Origin: an uncultured Clostridia bacterium
GTDB lineage: Bacteria; Bacillota_A; Clostridia; Oscillospirales; Oscillospiraceae
Reading direction: 5' to 3'
DNA length: 42,812 nt
Assembly: GCA_949289625.1 (NCBI GenBank)
Contig: CASEPH010000274.1
Coordinates: 1 to 42,812 of the forward strand
Every line of letters starts with the position of its first letter. Within the stretch, counting starts at the first letter, position 1. Shown here in pieces: positions 31,478-41,300 of the stretch. The position numbers were made by a program, and so were the translations under genes. A model generated the notes under the pieces. The model saw only the letters and a list, made by a program, of their open reading frames with translations, did not search any database and was not told the origin of the DNA.

Positions 31478-33973
31478 TTATTTGATAATGAGATTGATGA
31501 GTTTCCCAGGGATCACAATAGTCTTTCGGACCTCTCCGCCGATGTTGGCCATCTGCCGTTTGACGATATCCGTACCCAAAGCTGCTTCTATCGCAGCCTC
31601 CTTGGAGGCATCCGCCGCGATACGCATGGTGCCCCGGAACTTACCATTGACCTGAATGGCCATATCTACCTCGGCATCCACGGTCTTTTTCTCATCGTAC
31701 TCCGGCCAAGGGGCCACGGAGCAATAGCCCGAGAACCCGTGCATCTCCCAGATTTCCTCACAGATATGGGGTGCAAAAGGAACCAGCAGCTTCAGAAGAA
31801 TCTCCAATTCAGCCCGGTTGCAGCCGTTTTGTCCCAAGGTGTTCACCAGGGTCATCAAGGCAGCAATGGCGGTGTTCGCCTTCAGGGCGTCGATATCCTC
31901 GGTAACCTTTTTGATGGTCTTGTGGAGAATGGTCTCGTTTTTCTTGCTGATCTCCGTCTCCTGATCGGTGACGGTCTCCGCCAGATTCCAAACCTTGTCC
32001 AAAAAGCGCTTACAGCCCTTGACGGCCTCGTCGGACCAGGTGGCAGTCTTTTCAAAGTCACCGATGAACATGATATACAGCCGCATGGTATCAGCGCCGT
32101 AGGCCTTCACCACATCGTCGGGATTGACCACATTGCCCAGGGATTTGGACATCTTCACCGCAGGCCGCTGGGCCTGGGCACCGTATTTCCGGATCATCTC
32201 GTCCTTCTCCTCCTGGGTCTCGAAGTTCCCCACATAGTGGGGGTTCTTGCCCAGGATCATGCCGTGGCTGGTGCGCTTGGCATAGGGCTCTGCATAGGGC
32301 ACCACGCCGATGTCGTGGAGGAAATTGTTCCAGAACCGGCTGTAGAGCAGATGGAGGGTGGTATGCTCCATGCCGCCGTTGTACCAATCCACCTGGCCCC
32401 AGTAGTCCAGGGCCTCCTTGGAGGCCAAAGCCTTGTCGTTGTGCGGATCCATGTACCGGAGGAAATACCAGCTGGATCCGGCCCACTGGGGCATGGTATC
32501 CGTCTCCCGCTTGGCATCGCCGCCGCACTGGGGGCACTTGCAGTTGACCCAGTCAGTCATGGGTGCCAGAGGACTCTCTCCGTCATCGGTGGGCTCATAG
32601 CTCTCCACCTCCGGCAGTACCAGGGGCAGCTCGCTCTCCGGCAGGGGTACCGTGCCGCACTTCGGGCAGTGGACAATGGGAATGGGCTCGCCCCAGTAGC
32701 GCTGACGGGAGAATACCCAGTCCCGCAGCTTATAGTTGACCTGGGCCTTTCCAATTCCCTTTTCCTCCAGCCAGCGGGTCATGGCCGGAATTGCCTCTTT
32801 TACGCTCAGCCCGTTAAAGAAGTCGGAATTCACCAGAATGGCGTTTTCATCTTTATCGGTAAAGGCCCCTTCTTCCACATTTCCACCGGAGACCACTTCA
32901 ATAATTTCACAGCCGAACTTTTTAGCAAAAGCCCAGTCACGGTCATCGTGGGCGGGTACCGCCATAATGGCGCCGGTACCATAGGTGGAGAGCACATAGT
33001 CTGAAATGAAGATAGGAATATGCTTGCCGTTGACAGGATTGATGGCATAAACCCCCTGGAGCTTTACGCCGGTCTTATCCTTTACCAGCTCGGTGCGTTC
33101 AAAATCGGACTTTCTGGCAGCTTCAGCCACATAGGCCTCCACTTCGTCATAGTTCTGGATCTTATCCTTCCACTCCTTCACATAGGCATGCTCCGGAGCG
33201 ATGACCATATAAGTAGCCCCGAAGAGGGTATCCGGCCGGGTGGTATAGACCCGGAGATTATGGCCCTCAGAGGTCTTGAAGTCCACCTCGGCGCCGGTGG
33301 AACGGCCGATCCAGTTTTTCTGCTGAGTCTTGACTCGCTCAATAAAATCCACCGTATCCAGTCCGTCGATCAGTTTCTGGGCGTACTCCGTAATCTTCAG
33401 CATCCACTGAGATTTTTCCTTTCGGACCACAGGGGCGCCGCAGCGCTCACAGACGCCCTCCACCACCTCTTCGTTGGCCAGGACGCATTTGCAGCTGGTA
33501 CACCAGTTCACCGGCATGGTGGCCTTATAGGCCAGACCATGCTTATAGAGCTGCAGAAAAATCCACTGGGTCCACTTGTAGTAGTTCGGATCCGTGGTGT
33601 CGATGCAGCGATCCCAGTCAAAGGAATATCCCAGCATATGCAGCTGCCGCGTAAAGTTTTCGATGTTCTTCTTGGTAATGATCGCCGGATGGACATGGTT
33701 CTTGATGGCAAAGTTCTCCGTAGGCAGGCCAAAGGCATCATATCCCATGGGGAACAGCACATTGTAGCCCTGCATCCGCTTTTTCCGGGCAATGGCATCC
33801 ATGGCCGTATAGGGCCGGGGATGGCCCACATGAAGGCCGGCACCGGAGGGGTAAGGAAACTCCACCAGCGCGTAATACTTGGGCTTGCTGGAACCGTTTT
33901 CCGCCGCAAAAAGCTTATTGTCTGCCCAAATCTTCTGCCATTTTGGTTCAATGGCAGCAAAATCATATTTCAT
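31478..33973 (-). CDS. leuS: Leucyl-tRNA synthetase
   Basis: Charges tRNA-Leu and edits wrong amino acids. The 831-residue protein has the class I signature [10 protein letters not shown], a four-Cys zinc module (CTSC...CERC, about 155-180), the CP1 editing domain with [12 protein letters not shown] and [16 protein letters not shown], and [16 protein letters not shown]. The anticodon-binding domain and a C-terminal tail ending [12 protein letters not shown] follow. The start at 33973 has AAGGTG 6 bases upstream; a GTG three codons earlier overlaps that site. It follows rsfS by 30 bases, which leaves no room for the T-box leader that many Firmicutes leuS genes have. Confidence 0.97.
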   Translation of the reverse strand: MKYDFAAIEPKWQKIWADNKLFAAENGSSKPKYYALVEFPYPSGAGLHVGHPRPYTAMDAIARKKRMQGYNVLFPMGYDAFGLPTENFAIKNHVHPAIITKKNIENFTRQLHMLGYSFDWDRCIDTTDPNYYKWTQWIFLQLYKHGLAYKATMPVNWCTSCKCVLANEEVVEGVCERCGAPVVRKEKSQWMLKITEYAQKLIDGLDTVDFIERVKTQQKNWIGRSTGAEVDFKTSEGHNLRVYTTRPDTLFGATYMVIAPEHAYVKEWKDKIQNYDEVEAYVAEAARKSDFERTELVKDKTGVKLQGVYAINPVNGKHIPIFISDYVLSTYGTGAIMAVPAHDDRDWAFAKKFGCEIIEVVSGGNVEEGAFTDKDENAILVNSDFFNGLSVKEAIPAMTRWLEEKGIGKAQVNYKLRDWVFSRQRYWGEPIPIVHCPKCGTVPLPESELPLVLPEVESYEPTDDGESPLAPMTDWVNCKCPQCGGDAKRETDTMPQWAGSSWYFLRYMDPHNDKALASKEALDYWGQVDWYNGGMEHTTLHLLYSRFWNNFLHDIGVVPYAEPYAKRTSHGMILGKNPHYVGNFETQEEKDEMIRKYGAQAQRPAVKMSKSLGNVVNPDDVVKAYGADTMRLYIMFIGDFEKTATWSDEAVKGCKRFLDKVWNLAETVTDQETEISKKNETILHKTIKKVTEDIDALKANTAIAALMTLVNTLGQNGCNRAELEILLKLLVPFAPHICEEIWEMHGFSGYCSVAPWPEYDEKKTVDAEVDMAIQVNGKFRGTMRIAADASKEAAIEAALGTDIVKRQMANIGGEVRKTIVIPGKLINLIIK

Positions 33974-34003
33974 GACACTCACCTTAATTCTTTCAAGATA
34001 TGA

Positions 34004-34378
34004 TCAGTCCTGGGGCCCCAGAATCTCCTGCAGATCCACCAGAGGCGCATCGCCCCACAGCCGCTCCAGATCGTAGAACTTCCGCTGCTCCGGCGTGAAG
34101 ACATGGACCATGACACCGCAGAAATCCATAACGATCCAAGTATCGCCCCGATAGCCTTCCCGATGCCAGACCCGTTCGCCGGCCTCCTCCATTTTCTTCT
34201 CCACTTCGTCACACAGGGCACGCAGATGGGTGTCGGAGGTACCCGTTGCAAGAAGCATATACTCCGTCAGGGTGGTCACGCCTCTGACCTCCAGCAGCAT
34301 CAGGTTCTGAGCCTTTTTGCTGTCCAATGCTTTGGCCGCAATGATTGCGGCCTCTTTTGCTGATAACAACTGCTTCAT
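34004..34378 (-). CDS. rsfS: Ribosome silencing factor RsfS
   Basis: Binds L14 on the 50S subunit and blocks subunit joining when nutrients are low. The 124-residue protein has the DUF143 pattern: KAQNLMLLEVRGVTTLTEYM, ATGTSDTHLRALCDEVE, WIVMDFCGVMVHVFTPEQRKFYDLERLWGD. The start at 34378 has AGGG and AAGG just upstream. It follows nadD-yqeK by 19 bases, the conserved order. Confidence 0.95.
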   Translation of the reverse strand: MKQLLSAKEAAIIAAKALDSKKAQNLMLLEVRGVTTLTEYMLLATGTSDTHLRALCDEVEKKMEEAGERVWHREGYRGDTWIVMDFCGVMVHVFTPEQRKFYDLERLWGDAPLVDLQEILGPQD

Positions 34379-34397
34379 CCTTCCCTATTGTTAATCG

Positions 34398-35594
34398 TCA
34401 CGCTCTCGCTGCCAGCTGGCTGCGCAGATAATCCCGGGCCTCCACGGATTCCCGGCTAAGACTCTTTTTCTCTCGCATCAACTCATCGATGCACAGTTCA
34501 AAGCCCATCAGCAGTCCCCGGTCCAGATCCTGGAACGCCAGTTCCCGCAGTGCATCTACCCCGGGGAAACTCCGGGTGGGCTCCATATAGTCCGCCAGAT
34601 AAATGATCTTTTCCATCAGGCTCATATCCGCCTTGCCCGTGGTGTGCCAGTAGATGGCTCGGGTCACCGCATCTGATTCCCCAAACACATATTTTGCCAC
34701 TGCAGCACCGGTTTTGGCGTGGAGCAGCTTAGGCGTTTTTCGCTCAAAGTCACTGATTAGTATACCATACTTATCCACCAATAGCAACTGGTCTTCCCCG
34801 TCAATAGCCTTGGTCACATCGTGGAGCAGTCCTGCCCGAAGAGCAACGGTTTCATCCGCTCCATAGCGCTTTGCCAGCTTGACCGCTGTCTCCGCACACC
34901 CCAGCACATGATTGACCCGCTGGGGCTTGAGCAGCGAAACGGCAACCTTACGAAGCTCGGCTTCTGGCAAGTTCCGGTAATCGCGTCCAGTTCCATACAG
35001 GCCTTTTTTCCGAATCTCGGTCAAAACCGGCTCCGGCACATATTTTTCCGCACCGCCCAGAATCAGCAGCCGCCGGACCTTGGTGGAAGATATCTCCACA
35101 AACCGGTTATCCACCAGCTCCACCCGTGCCTGGAACCGATGCTCCAGATTCTTTTTCTGGATGAGCAGTTCCTCCATCCGGTCGTCCTCCGCCCGGACCA
35201 TTCCCACGATCACCGCGTCGGCGCAGATGGACGCCGGCTCATGCCAGTTGTGCAACGTCAGGAACATATCCGTTCCGGTAATGAGGTAGAGCACAGCGTC
35301 CGGATACATTTCCCGGAGCCGTTTCAAGGTATCGGAAGTGTAGCTTTTCCCCTGCCGGTCCAGCTCCAATTCGGATACCTCCGCAAAGGGCAAATCCCGG
35401 ATGGCGGCTTGAACCAGTGCCAGCCGGTCCTGTCCGTCAGGGGACCCCTCTGGAAGGGCCTTATGGGGCGGCTGCGCGTCCGGGATAAACAGGATACGAT
35501 CCAATTGCAATTTCTCCCGAACTTCCGCCGCAGCCAACAGATGGCCCTGATGGGGTGGATTGAATGTTCCGCCGAATACGCCTATCTTTTCCAT
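34398..35594 (-). CDS. nadD: Fusion of nicotinate-nucleotide adenylyltransferase (NadD) and YqeK HD-domain hydrolase
   Basis: A single 398-residue protein. The N-terminal part (about 1-200) is NadD, which makes deamido-NAD from NaMN and ATP: GVFGGTFNPPHQGHLL nucleotide motif, ITGTDMFLTLHNW and ISSTKVRR. After a short linker the C-terminal part (about 210-398) is YqeK, an HD-domain hydrolase of diadenosine tetraphosphate: RVNHVLGCAETAVKLAKRYG, LLHDVTKAI with the HD pair, and IYWHTTGKADMSLMEKIIYLADYMEP. In Bacillus these are separate neighbours, so the fusion joins an existing pair. No stop or frameshift breaks the linker. The start at 35594 has AAAGGGG 7 bases upstream. Confidence 0.94.
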   Translation of the reverse strand: MEKIGVFGGTFNPPHQGHLLAAAEVREKLQLDRILFIPDAQPPHKALPEGSPDGQDRLALVQAAIRDLPFAEVSELELDRQGKSYTSDTLKRLREMYPDAVLYLITGTDMFLTLHNWHEPASICADAVIVGMVRAEDDRMEELLIQKKNLEHRFQARVELVDNRFVEISSTKVRRLLILGGAEKYVPEPVLTEIRKKGLYGTGRDYRNLPEAELRKVAVSLLKPQRVNHVLGCAETAVKLAKRYGADETVALRAGLLHDVTKAIDGEDQLLLVDKYGILISDFERKTPKLLHAKTGAAVAKYVFGESDAVTRAIYWHTTGKADMSLMEKIIYLADYMEPTRSFPGVDALRELAFQDLDRGLLMGFELCIDELMREKKSLSRESVEARDYLRSQLAARA

Positions 35595-35651
35595 AAAAAC
35601 GCCCCTTTCCCGATGATCAAACCTCTTGCTTATACCTCGACCGGAGGGTTA

Positions 35652-36083
35652 TTATTTCTCTCTTCGCTCCTGCTTCCGCTGCTGGCGGAAGAACTCATCT
35701 CTGCGCTCCTTTTGCCGCTTGGCGGCGGCTCTTCTCCGCTGGATCCCAGCTCGAACGGGGTTGATTTTCTTGGCTGCACGCTCCTTGGCTTTGGCCTGGG
35801 CCCGTTGCGCCTCCAGCTTTTTGCTTCTGCGATAGATCACAAAGGTGTAACCCACACAGGACACCCCTTCAGCGCCTGTCATCTGGCAGATGGCATCGCT
35901 GGCCTCCCGGGCCGTAAGCCCAGCAGTTTCCAAAACTCTGCCTTTAATGAGCTCCCGGTTTTCCAGCTGGCCCACTGCGTTCTCTGCCACAGCTCCGGTA
36001 ACGCCCTCTTTTCCAACCATAAGCGTCACCTCCAGGCCGTTGGCCTGGGCTCTCAGTTCCGCCCGCTGTTTACTTGTCAGCAT
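35652..36083 (-). CDS. yhbY: YhbY/CRM-domain RNA-binding protein with long basic tail
   Basis: A CRM-domain protein (YqeI in Bacillus) associated with pre-50S ribosomes. Of its 143 residues the first about 95 are the CRM fold: MLTSKQRAELRAQANGLEV, VGKEGVTGAV (the GxxG-like loop) and ENRELIKGRVL, ending VGYTFVIYRR. The rest (about 96-143) is an Arg/Lys/Glu/Ala-rich helical tail that makes the protein longer than the usual near-100-residue YhbY. The start at 36083 has GAGGAG 6 to 8 bases upstream and overlaps rdgB by 14 bases. Confidence 0.9.
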   Translation of the reverse strand: MLTSKQRAELRAQANGLEVTLMVGKEGVTGAVAENAVGQLENRELIKGRVLETAGLTAREASDAICQMTGAEGVSCVGYTFVIYRRSKKLEAQRAQAKAKERAAKKINPVRAGIQRRRAAAKRQKERRDEFFRQQRKQERREK

Positions 36084-36678
36084 AATTGTTCTCCTCAGTC
36101 AGTAGTTTTACGAATTTTTGCAGGGCCACGGCCCGATGGGAGATCTGATTTTTTCGTTGGGCAGTCAGTTCCGCCATGGTGCATCCCTCTGACGGGATAT
36201 AAAACAGGGGATCATAGCCAAACCCTCCGTCTCCCACCTCCTGCCGCAGAATCTCACCTTCCAGTTCTCCCCGGGCGGAAAGGGATTTGCCATCCGGCCA
36301 AACCATGGTGATGACGGAGACAAACCGTCCTGTGCGCTTTCCATCCGGTACGGAATCCATATTGCGCATCAGTAGCCGGTTCCGAGCCTTGTCGTCGGGA
36401 CAATCCGGGCCGCCGTACCGGGCCGAATGGACCCCTGGGGCACCCCCCAGCGCATCCACCTCCACGCCGGAATCGTCCGCAATGGCGGGAAGCCCAGTGG
36501 CGTTCATCACCGCCTCTGCCTTGATACGGGAGTTTTCCTCAAAGGTCAGGCCGTTTTCCTCTGGGTCCACGTGGACCTCAGCTTCCTTCTGGCTTAAAAT
36601 CTCCCAGCCCAGCGGGGCAAGAATAGCCTTCATCTCCCGCATCTTATTCTGGTTGTTGCTGGCAAGTACCACTTTCAT
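36070..36678 (-). CDS. rdgB: XTP/dITP diphosphatase (RdgB/HAM1 family)
   Basis: Hydrolyses non-canonical purine nucleotides (dITP, XTP) to keep them out of DNA and RNA. The 202-residue protein has MKVVLASNNQNKMREM at the start, FEENSRIKAEAV, and the metal motif ADDSGVEVDALGGAPGVHSA; the end has FGYDPLFYIP and SHRAVALQKF. The start at 36678 has GGGGGAG 7 bases upstream, one base after the rph stop; longer upstream codons lie inside rph. The rph-rdgB pair is common in Firmicutes. Confidence 0.96.
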   Translation of the reverse strand: MKVVLASNNQNKMREMKAILAPLGWEILSQKEAEVHVDPEENGLTFEENSRIKAEAVMNATGLPAIADDSGVEVDALGGAPGVHSARYGGPDCPDDKARNRLLMRNMDSVPDGKRTGRFVSVITMVWPDGKSLSARGELEGEILRQEVGDGGFGYDPLFYIPSEGCTMAELTAQRKNQISHRAVALQKFVKLLTEENNYADK

Positions 36679-36679
36679 C

Positions 36680-37396
36680 TCAAAGCTCCCCCAGAATCTC
36701 CCGCTGCTTCTGCTGCAGCAGTTCATTTCCGATTTTACACAGCTCCAGCAACTTCTGCTGCTCCTCCACCGTAAAGGGCCGTCCCTCGCCGGTGCCCTGG
36801 AGTTCGATGATCCTTCCCTCACCGTCCATGACGCAGTTGAGATCCACCGTAGCTCTGGAATCCTCAGAATATTGCAGATCCAGCATGGGGGTCTCGTCCA
36901 CGATGCCGGCGGAGACGCCGGACACAAAGGTCTTTACCGGCATTTCCTGCAGCAGCCCCTGCCTCATCAGCTTCCGGAAGCACAGCACCAGGGCCACAAA
37001 GCCACCGGTGACGGAGGCAGTTCTGGTGCCGCCGTCTCCCTGAAGCACGTCACAGTCCACCGTAATGCTGACGGGGCCCAGCTTTTCCAGATCCACCGCG
37101 CTGCGGAGGCTCCGGCCAATGAGCCGTTGGATTTCCGCGCTTCTGGGGCTCAGCTTCAACTTGCTCACATCCCGGCGGCTCCGCTCCCGGTTGGCCCGGG
37201 GCAGCATGGAGTATTCCGCCGTGATCCATCCTCCGGAGGTAACGTGAGGCGGGACCTTCTCCTCCACCGAGGCATTGCAGAGCACCATGGTATCCCCGCA
37301 GGAGATCAGGCAGCTGCCCTCGGCAAATTTCGTAAAGCCCGGCAACATTTCCACCTTCCGCAGTTCATTCAGGGCTCTTCCATCTATTCTCTCCAT
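36680..37396 (-). CDS. rph: Ribonuclease PH
   Basis: A phosphorolytic 3'-5' exoribonuclease that trims tRNA 3' ends. The 238-residue protein starts MERIDGRALNELRKVE, and has GSCLISCGDTMVLCNASVEE, GWITAEYSMLPRAN and QGDGGTRTASVTGG, the phosphate-binding region, ending in EGRPFTVEEQQKLLEL. The start at 37396 is chosen because AAGGAG lies 8 bases upstream; a GTG three codons earlier overlaps it. It is 12 bases after the ftsY stop. Confidence 0.96.
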   Translation of the reverse strand: MERIDGRALNELRKVEMLPGFTKFAEGSCLISCGDTMVLCNASVEEKVPPHVTSGGWITAEYSMLPRANRERSRRDVSKLKLSPRSAEIQRLIGRSLRSAVDLEKLGPVSITVDCDVLQGDGGTRTASVTGGFVALVLCFRKLMRQGLLQEMPVKTFVSGVSAGIVDETPMLDLQYSEDSRATVDLNCVMDGEGRIIELQGTGEGRPFTVEEQQKLLELCKIGNELLQQKQREILGEL

Positions 37397-37408
37397 ATTT
37401 TTCACTCC

Positions 37409-38314
37409 TTAAATCAGCGCATCCACAAAGCTTCTGGCATCAAAGGGCATCAAATCATCAATTCCCTCGCCTACGCCGATATATTTCACCGGGATCTTCA
37501 GGGCGTCCGCCACGGCAATAACAATGCCGCCCTTGGCCGTGCCGTCCAGCTTGGTGAGCACCATACCGGTGACCCCGGCGATCTCGGAAAACTGCTTGGC
37601 CTGGAGCAATCCGTTCTGCCCTGTGGTTCCGTCCAGCACCAGCAGCACTTCTTTGTCCGCATCAGGCAGCTCCCGGTCAATGATCCGGGAGATCTTCCCC
37701 AGTTCGTTCATCAGGTTCTGCTTGTTGTGAAGCCGACCCGCTGTATCGCACAGAATCACATCCACATGCCGGGCCTTGGCCGCAGAGATGGCGTCAAACA
37801 CCACCGCCGCCGGGTCTGCTCCTTCATGCTGCCGGACGATTTCCACACCGGCCCGTTCCGACCAAATTTCCAACTGATCCGCCGCGGCAGCCCGGAAGGT
37901 ATCTGCGGCGCACAGCAGCACCTTTTTCCCGTCCTCCTTAAACTGATGGGCCAGCTTGCCAATGGTGGTGGTTTTGCCCACCCCGTTGACGCCGATGACC
38001 AGCACAATGGAGGGCTGGGTATTCATACGCAGGGTAGGTTCCCCCACGTTCAGCATTTCCGTCAAAATATCCTTCAGGGCCTCCCGGACCTCCTCCGCGC
38101 TTTTGAGGCGGTCCATATTCACCCGATTCCGCAGTTGCTCCACGGCGCCCACCGCAGTATCCACGCCCAGATCCGCCAGGATCAGGCTCTCCTCCAGCTC
38201 GTCGTAGAAGTCGTCGTCAATGCCGTGGAAACCGGCAAAAATACCTCCGATGGTGCTTTGCATGGCCTGCCGAGTCTTAGTGAGACCCGCCTTGATTTTC
38301 TCAAAGAATCCCAT
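37409..38314 (-). CDS. ftsY: Signal recognition particle receptor FtsY
   Basis: The GTPase receptor that docks SRP-ribosome complexes at the membrane. The 301-residue protein lacks a long acidic A domain and starts MGFFEKIKAGLTKTRQAM, the membrane-contacting helix, then the N domain and G domain: GVNGVGKTTTIGKLA, DTFRAAAADQL, DTAGRLHNK, TKLDGTAKGG and the closing GVGEGIDDLMPF. The start at 38314 has GGAGG 7 bases upstream. It follows smc as usual, but ylxM and ffh, which normally come next, are replaced by rph and rdgB. Confidence 0.97.
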   Translation of the reverse strand: MGFFEKIKAGLTKTRQAMQSTIGGIFAGFHGIDDDFYDELEESLILADLGVDTAVGAVEQLRNRVNMDRLKSAEEVREALKDILTEMLNVGEPTLRMNTQPSIVLVIGVNGVGKTTTIGKLAHQFKEDGKKVLLCAADTFRAAAADQLEIWSERAGVEIVRQHEGADPAAVVFDAISAAKARHVDVILCDTAGRLHNKQNLMNELGKISRIIDRELPDADKEVLLVLDGTTGQNGLLQAKQFSEIAGVTGMVLTKLDGTAKGGIVIAVADALKIPVKYIGVGEGIDDLMPFDARSFVDALI

Positions 38315-38349
38315 TTTGATTCCTCCGTGATCCCGGGATTGCCGGGAGA

Positions 38350-41300
38350 TTATTGAATATGCAGCTCGTTGGCCACCTGGTTGATGTCCACAGACAAGAC
38401 CTTGGTAACGCCCTGCTCCTGCATGGTGACGCCGTAGAGCACGTCTGCCGCCTCCATGGTGCCGCGGCGATGGGTGATGACAATGAACTGGGTCTTATTG
38501 CTGAGATTCCGAAGATAGGCGGCAAACCGGGCCACATTCCGGTCGTCCAGGGCCGCGTCAATCTCATCGAGCATACAGAAAGGCGTGGGCCGCACCTTGA
38601 TGATGGCAAAATACAGGGCAATGGCCACAAATGCCTTCTCTCCACCGGAAAGCAGCATGATGGTCTTGACCTGTTTGCCCGGCGGCTGCACCTTGATCTC
38701 AATGCCGCAGGAAAGTACGTCGTCCTCATCCTCCAGTTGCAGGCTGGCCTTTCCGCCGCCGAACATCTCCGTAAAGGTCTGGCCGAAGTATTCGTTGATC
38801 TTCTGGAACTCCACCTTGAAGATTTCTGTCATCTCTCCGGTGATCTCTTCCACGATCTTTTGCAGTTCCTTTCGGCTGACCTCCACGTCGTCCCGCTGGC
38901 CCGTCAAATACTCATAGCGCTCGTTGACCCGCTGGAATTCCTCAATGGCTCCCAAATTTGGATGGCCCAGAGCGTTCATTTTCCGCTTAATCTCGCCAAT
39001 GCGTTTCTGGGCCGTGGATACGCTTTCAATCTCCACCTTGGCCTGCTGGGCCGTGGAGTTGGTGAGCTCATAGTTGTCCCACAGCTTGTCCAGAATCTGT
39101 TTTTCCTCTATTTGTGTGGTGGTCTTTTTCTGTTCCAGTCTGGCGCATTCCCGCTCCATGTCCATCAGGTCCCGGTTCTTCTGTTGGGCCTCTTTTTCTG
39201 CGGCAGTCTTCTTGGCTTCCACCGCCATCCGACGGTCACTTTTCTCCCGCAGCAACTGCCGCTGCTGCTCCGCCTGCTGGGTCAGTGTCTCCGCTTCCTG
39301 CTGGCAATCAGAAATCTCCTTCTCCAGCTGCTGGTTTTCTTGCTCATATTCCGAAATCAGGCTCAGTCGCTGTTCCCGGTCGCCGCTGAGGGCCTGGGCC
39401 AGCTGCTGCAGCTGATCCCGGCTGCTTTCCGCTGTCAGTGCTTCCGCTTCCAGGGCAGTCTTTTTCATCTCCGCCTGCCGGACCTCTGCTTCGGCTCCAT
39501 CAATCTTCTCTGCCGCAAGATCACGCCGAGCCTGGGCTGCGGTAATCTCCGTCTCCAGCTGCGCCGCCTGCCGGTCGCAGTCCCGAGACCGTTCCAGCAG
39601 CGTCTGCCGCTGTGCCTCGCCGCCGGAAAGCAGCTCCGTCACCGTATCATATTCCCGCTGGGCCGTCTCAATGGCGTTGCGCAGTGTTTCCAAAAAAAGT
39701 CCGGAATGCTCCTGCTGCTGAGAAAGCCGGAGAATTTCATCCTCCGCCTGCCGCAGCCGGTTCTGGCCATCGGCAATCTCCGCCTCCGCCTGAGCTGCGG
39801 ATCTGGCAGCCTCCTGAAGCTGTCCATTGGCCTCCTGGAGGCGCTGCTCCAGGACCGAAGACTGCTGTTCCATGCGTTTGCGTTCATTGGCCCGGGTCAG
39901 CACGCCGGAGCTCTTGGCTGTAGAGCCGCCCGTCATAGAACCTCCTGCATTGAGCACCTGCCCATCCAGGGTGACGATTCGGAACCGATGTCCATGCCGC
40001 CCCGCAATGGCAATGGCTGCGTCCATATTCTCCGCGATCACGGTCCGCCCCAACAGGTTTTCCATGATCTCTCGATATTGCTTTTCAAAGGTGATGAGAT
40101 CCGAAGCCAGGCCCACAAAGCCCGCCTCTGTCTCCAGACCGTTTTCCGTCAGCCGGCGGCCCCGAATCACGGAGATAGGCAGGAACGTGGCCCGTCCGCC
40201 TTCCCGCCGCCGCAGCAGAGAGATGGCTGCTTTGCCGTCCTGCTCCGTATCAACCACAATGGACTGCATAGAAGCCCCCAGAGCCGTCTCAATGGCCACC
40301 GTATAGGCGTCACCAGTCTGGATCAGCTGAGACACCGGTCCATGGATATGCCGGAGATTTCCCCGACCGGCCTCCTGCATCACGATCTTTATAGCTTTGG
40401 AATAGCCCTCGTACCCCTGTTCCATCTCCCGGTACATCCGGATTCGGGAACTGAGGGTATCGAGTTTTATTTTCATCTCGGAGATACTGCGCTCCAAATC
40501 CCTGCGCTTTTGAATCCGTCCCCTGGCCCGCAATTCATATCCTTGAATGGCATTTTTCAGGCTTTCCGCCTGTTCTCGCCATTGCAGCAAAGCCTTCTGA
40601 CCATTCTCCTGCTCCTGTTGGGCGGATTGCAGCTTATCTTCCGCCTCCTGCCGGCTCTTTTCCACCTCGCCCCGCCGGTCCAGCAGTTTTTGGGCGTCGG
40701 AATCGTTGGCGGAAAGACTGGAACGCAGCTCCACCCCCTGCTGAACCAGGAGATTCTGCCGCTGCCGCAAGGCTTCCAGACTATCGGTTTCCTTGTTCAA
40801 ATCCAATCGAAGCAGTTCCAGACTTCTCTGTTTTTCTTTCAGCAGCGTATTTTGGGTCTGGACCTCCTGTGCAATTTCCACCAAGCGGCGTTTCCGGGCA
40901 GCGATCTGCTCCTGAAGATCACCGCTGCGGCCCTCCTGGGCGTCTAGCTCCTGGTGCAGTCGCCGAATATTGGAAGTATTGCCTTGAAGCCTTGTCCGCA
41001 GTACAGCCATCTCGCTGGTTTTTTCCGCCGTTTGGCTCTCAATGCCGGAAATCTTCTGTCGGAGATGCTCTGCCTCCACATCCATATCCCGCAGATTCCC
41101 TGCCAGAGCTTCCGCTTTTTGATACAACTGTTCCAAGTCGCTTTTGCCCTGATCCAGCAGGAATTTGGCAGAAGCATAGTCTGCCTCAGCCTTTTTCGCC
41201 GTCTCCGACAGCTTTTCCAGCTGGGCCAGCCACACCGTTACTTCCAAGCCCCGGAGTTCATCCCGGAGCACCAGATACTTTTTCGCCTTTTCCGCCTGCT

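Noticed and set aside
33974..34003. A T-box leader before leuS
   Set aside because: Only 30 bases separate rsfS and leuS, far too short for a T-box.
38353..40947. A long open frame on the + strand opposite smc
   Set aside because: It is the mirror of a high-GC coding strand; the translation has no recognisable domain, and smc on the other strand is complete.
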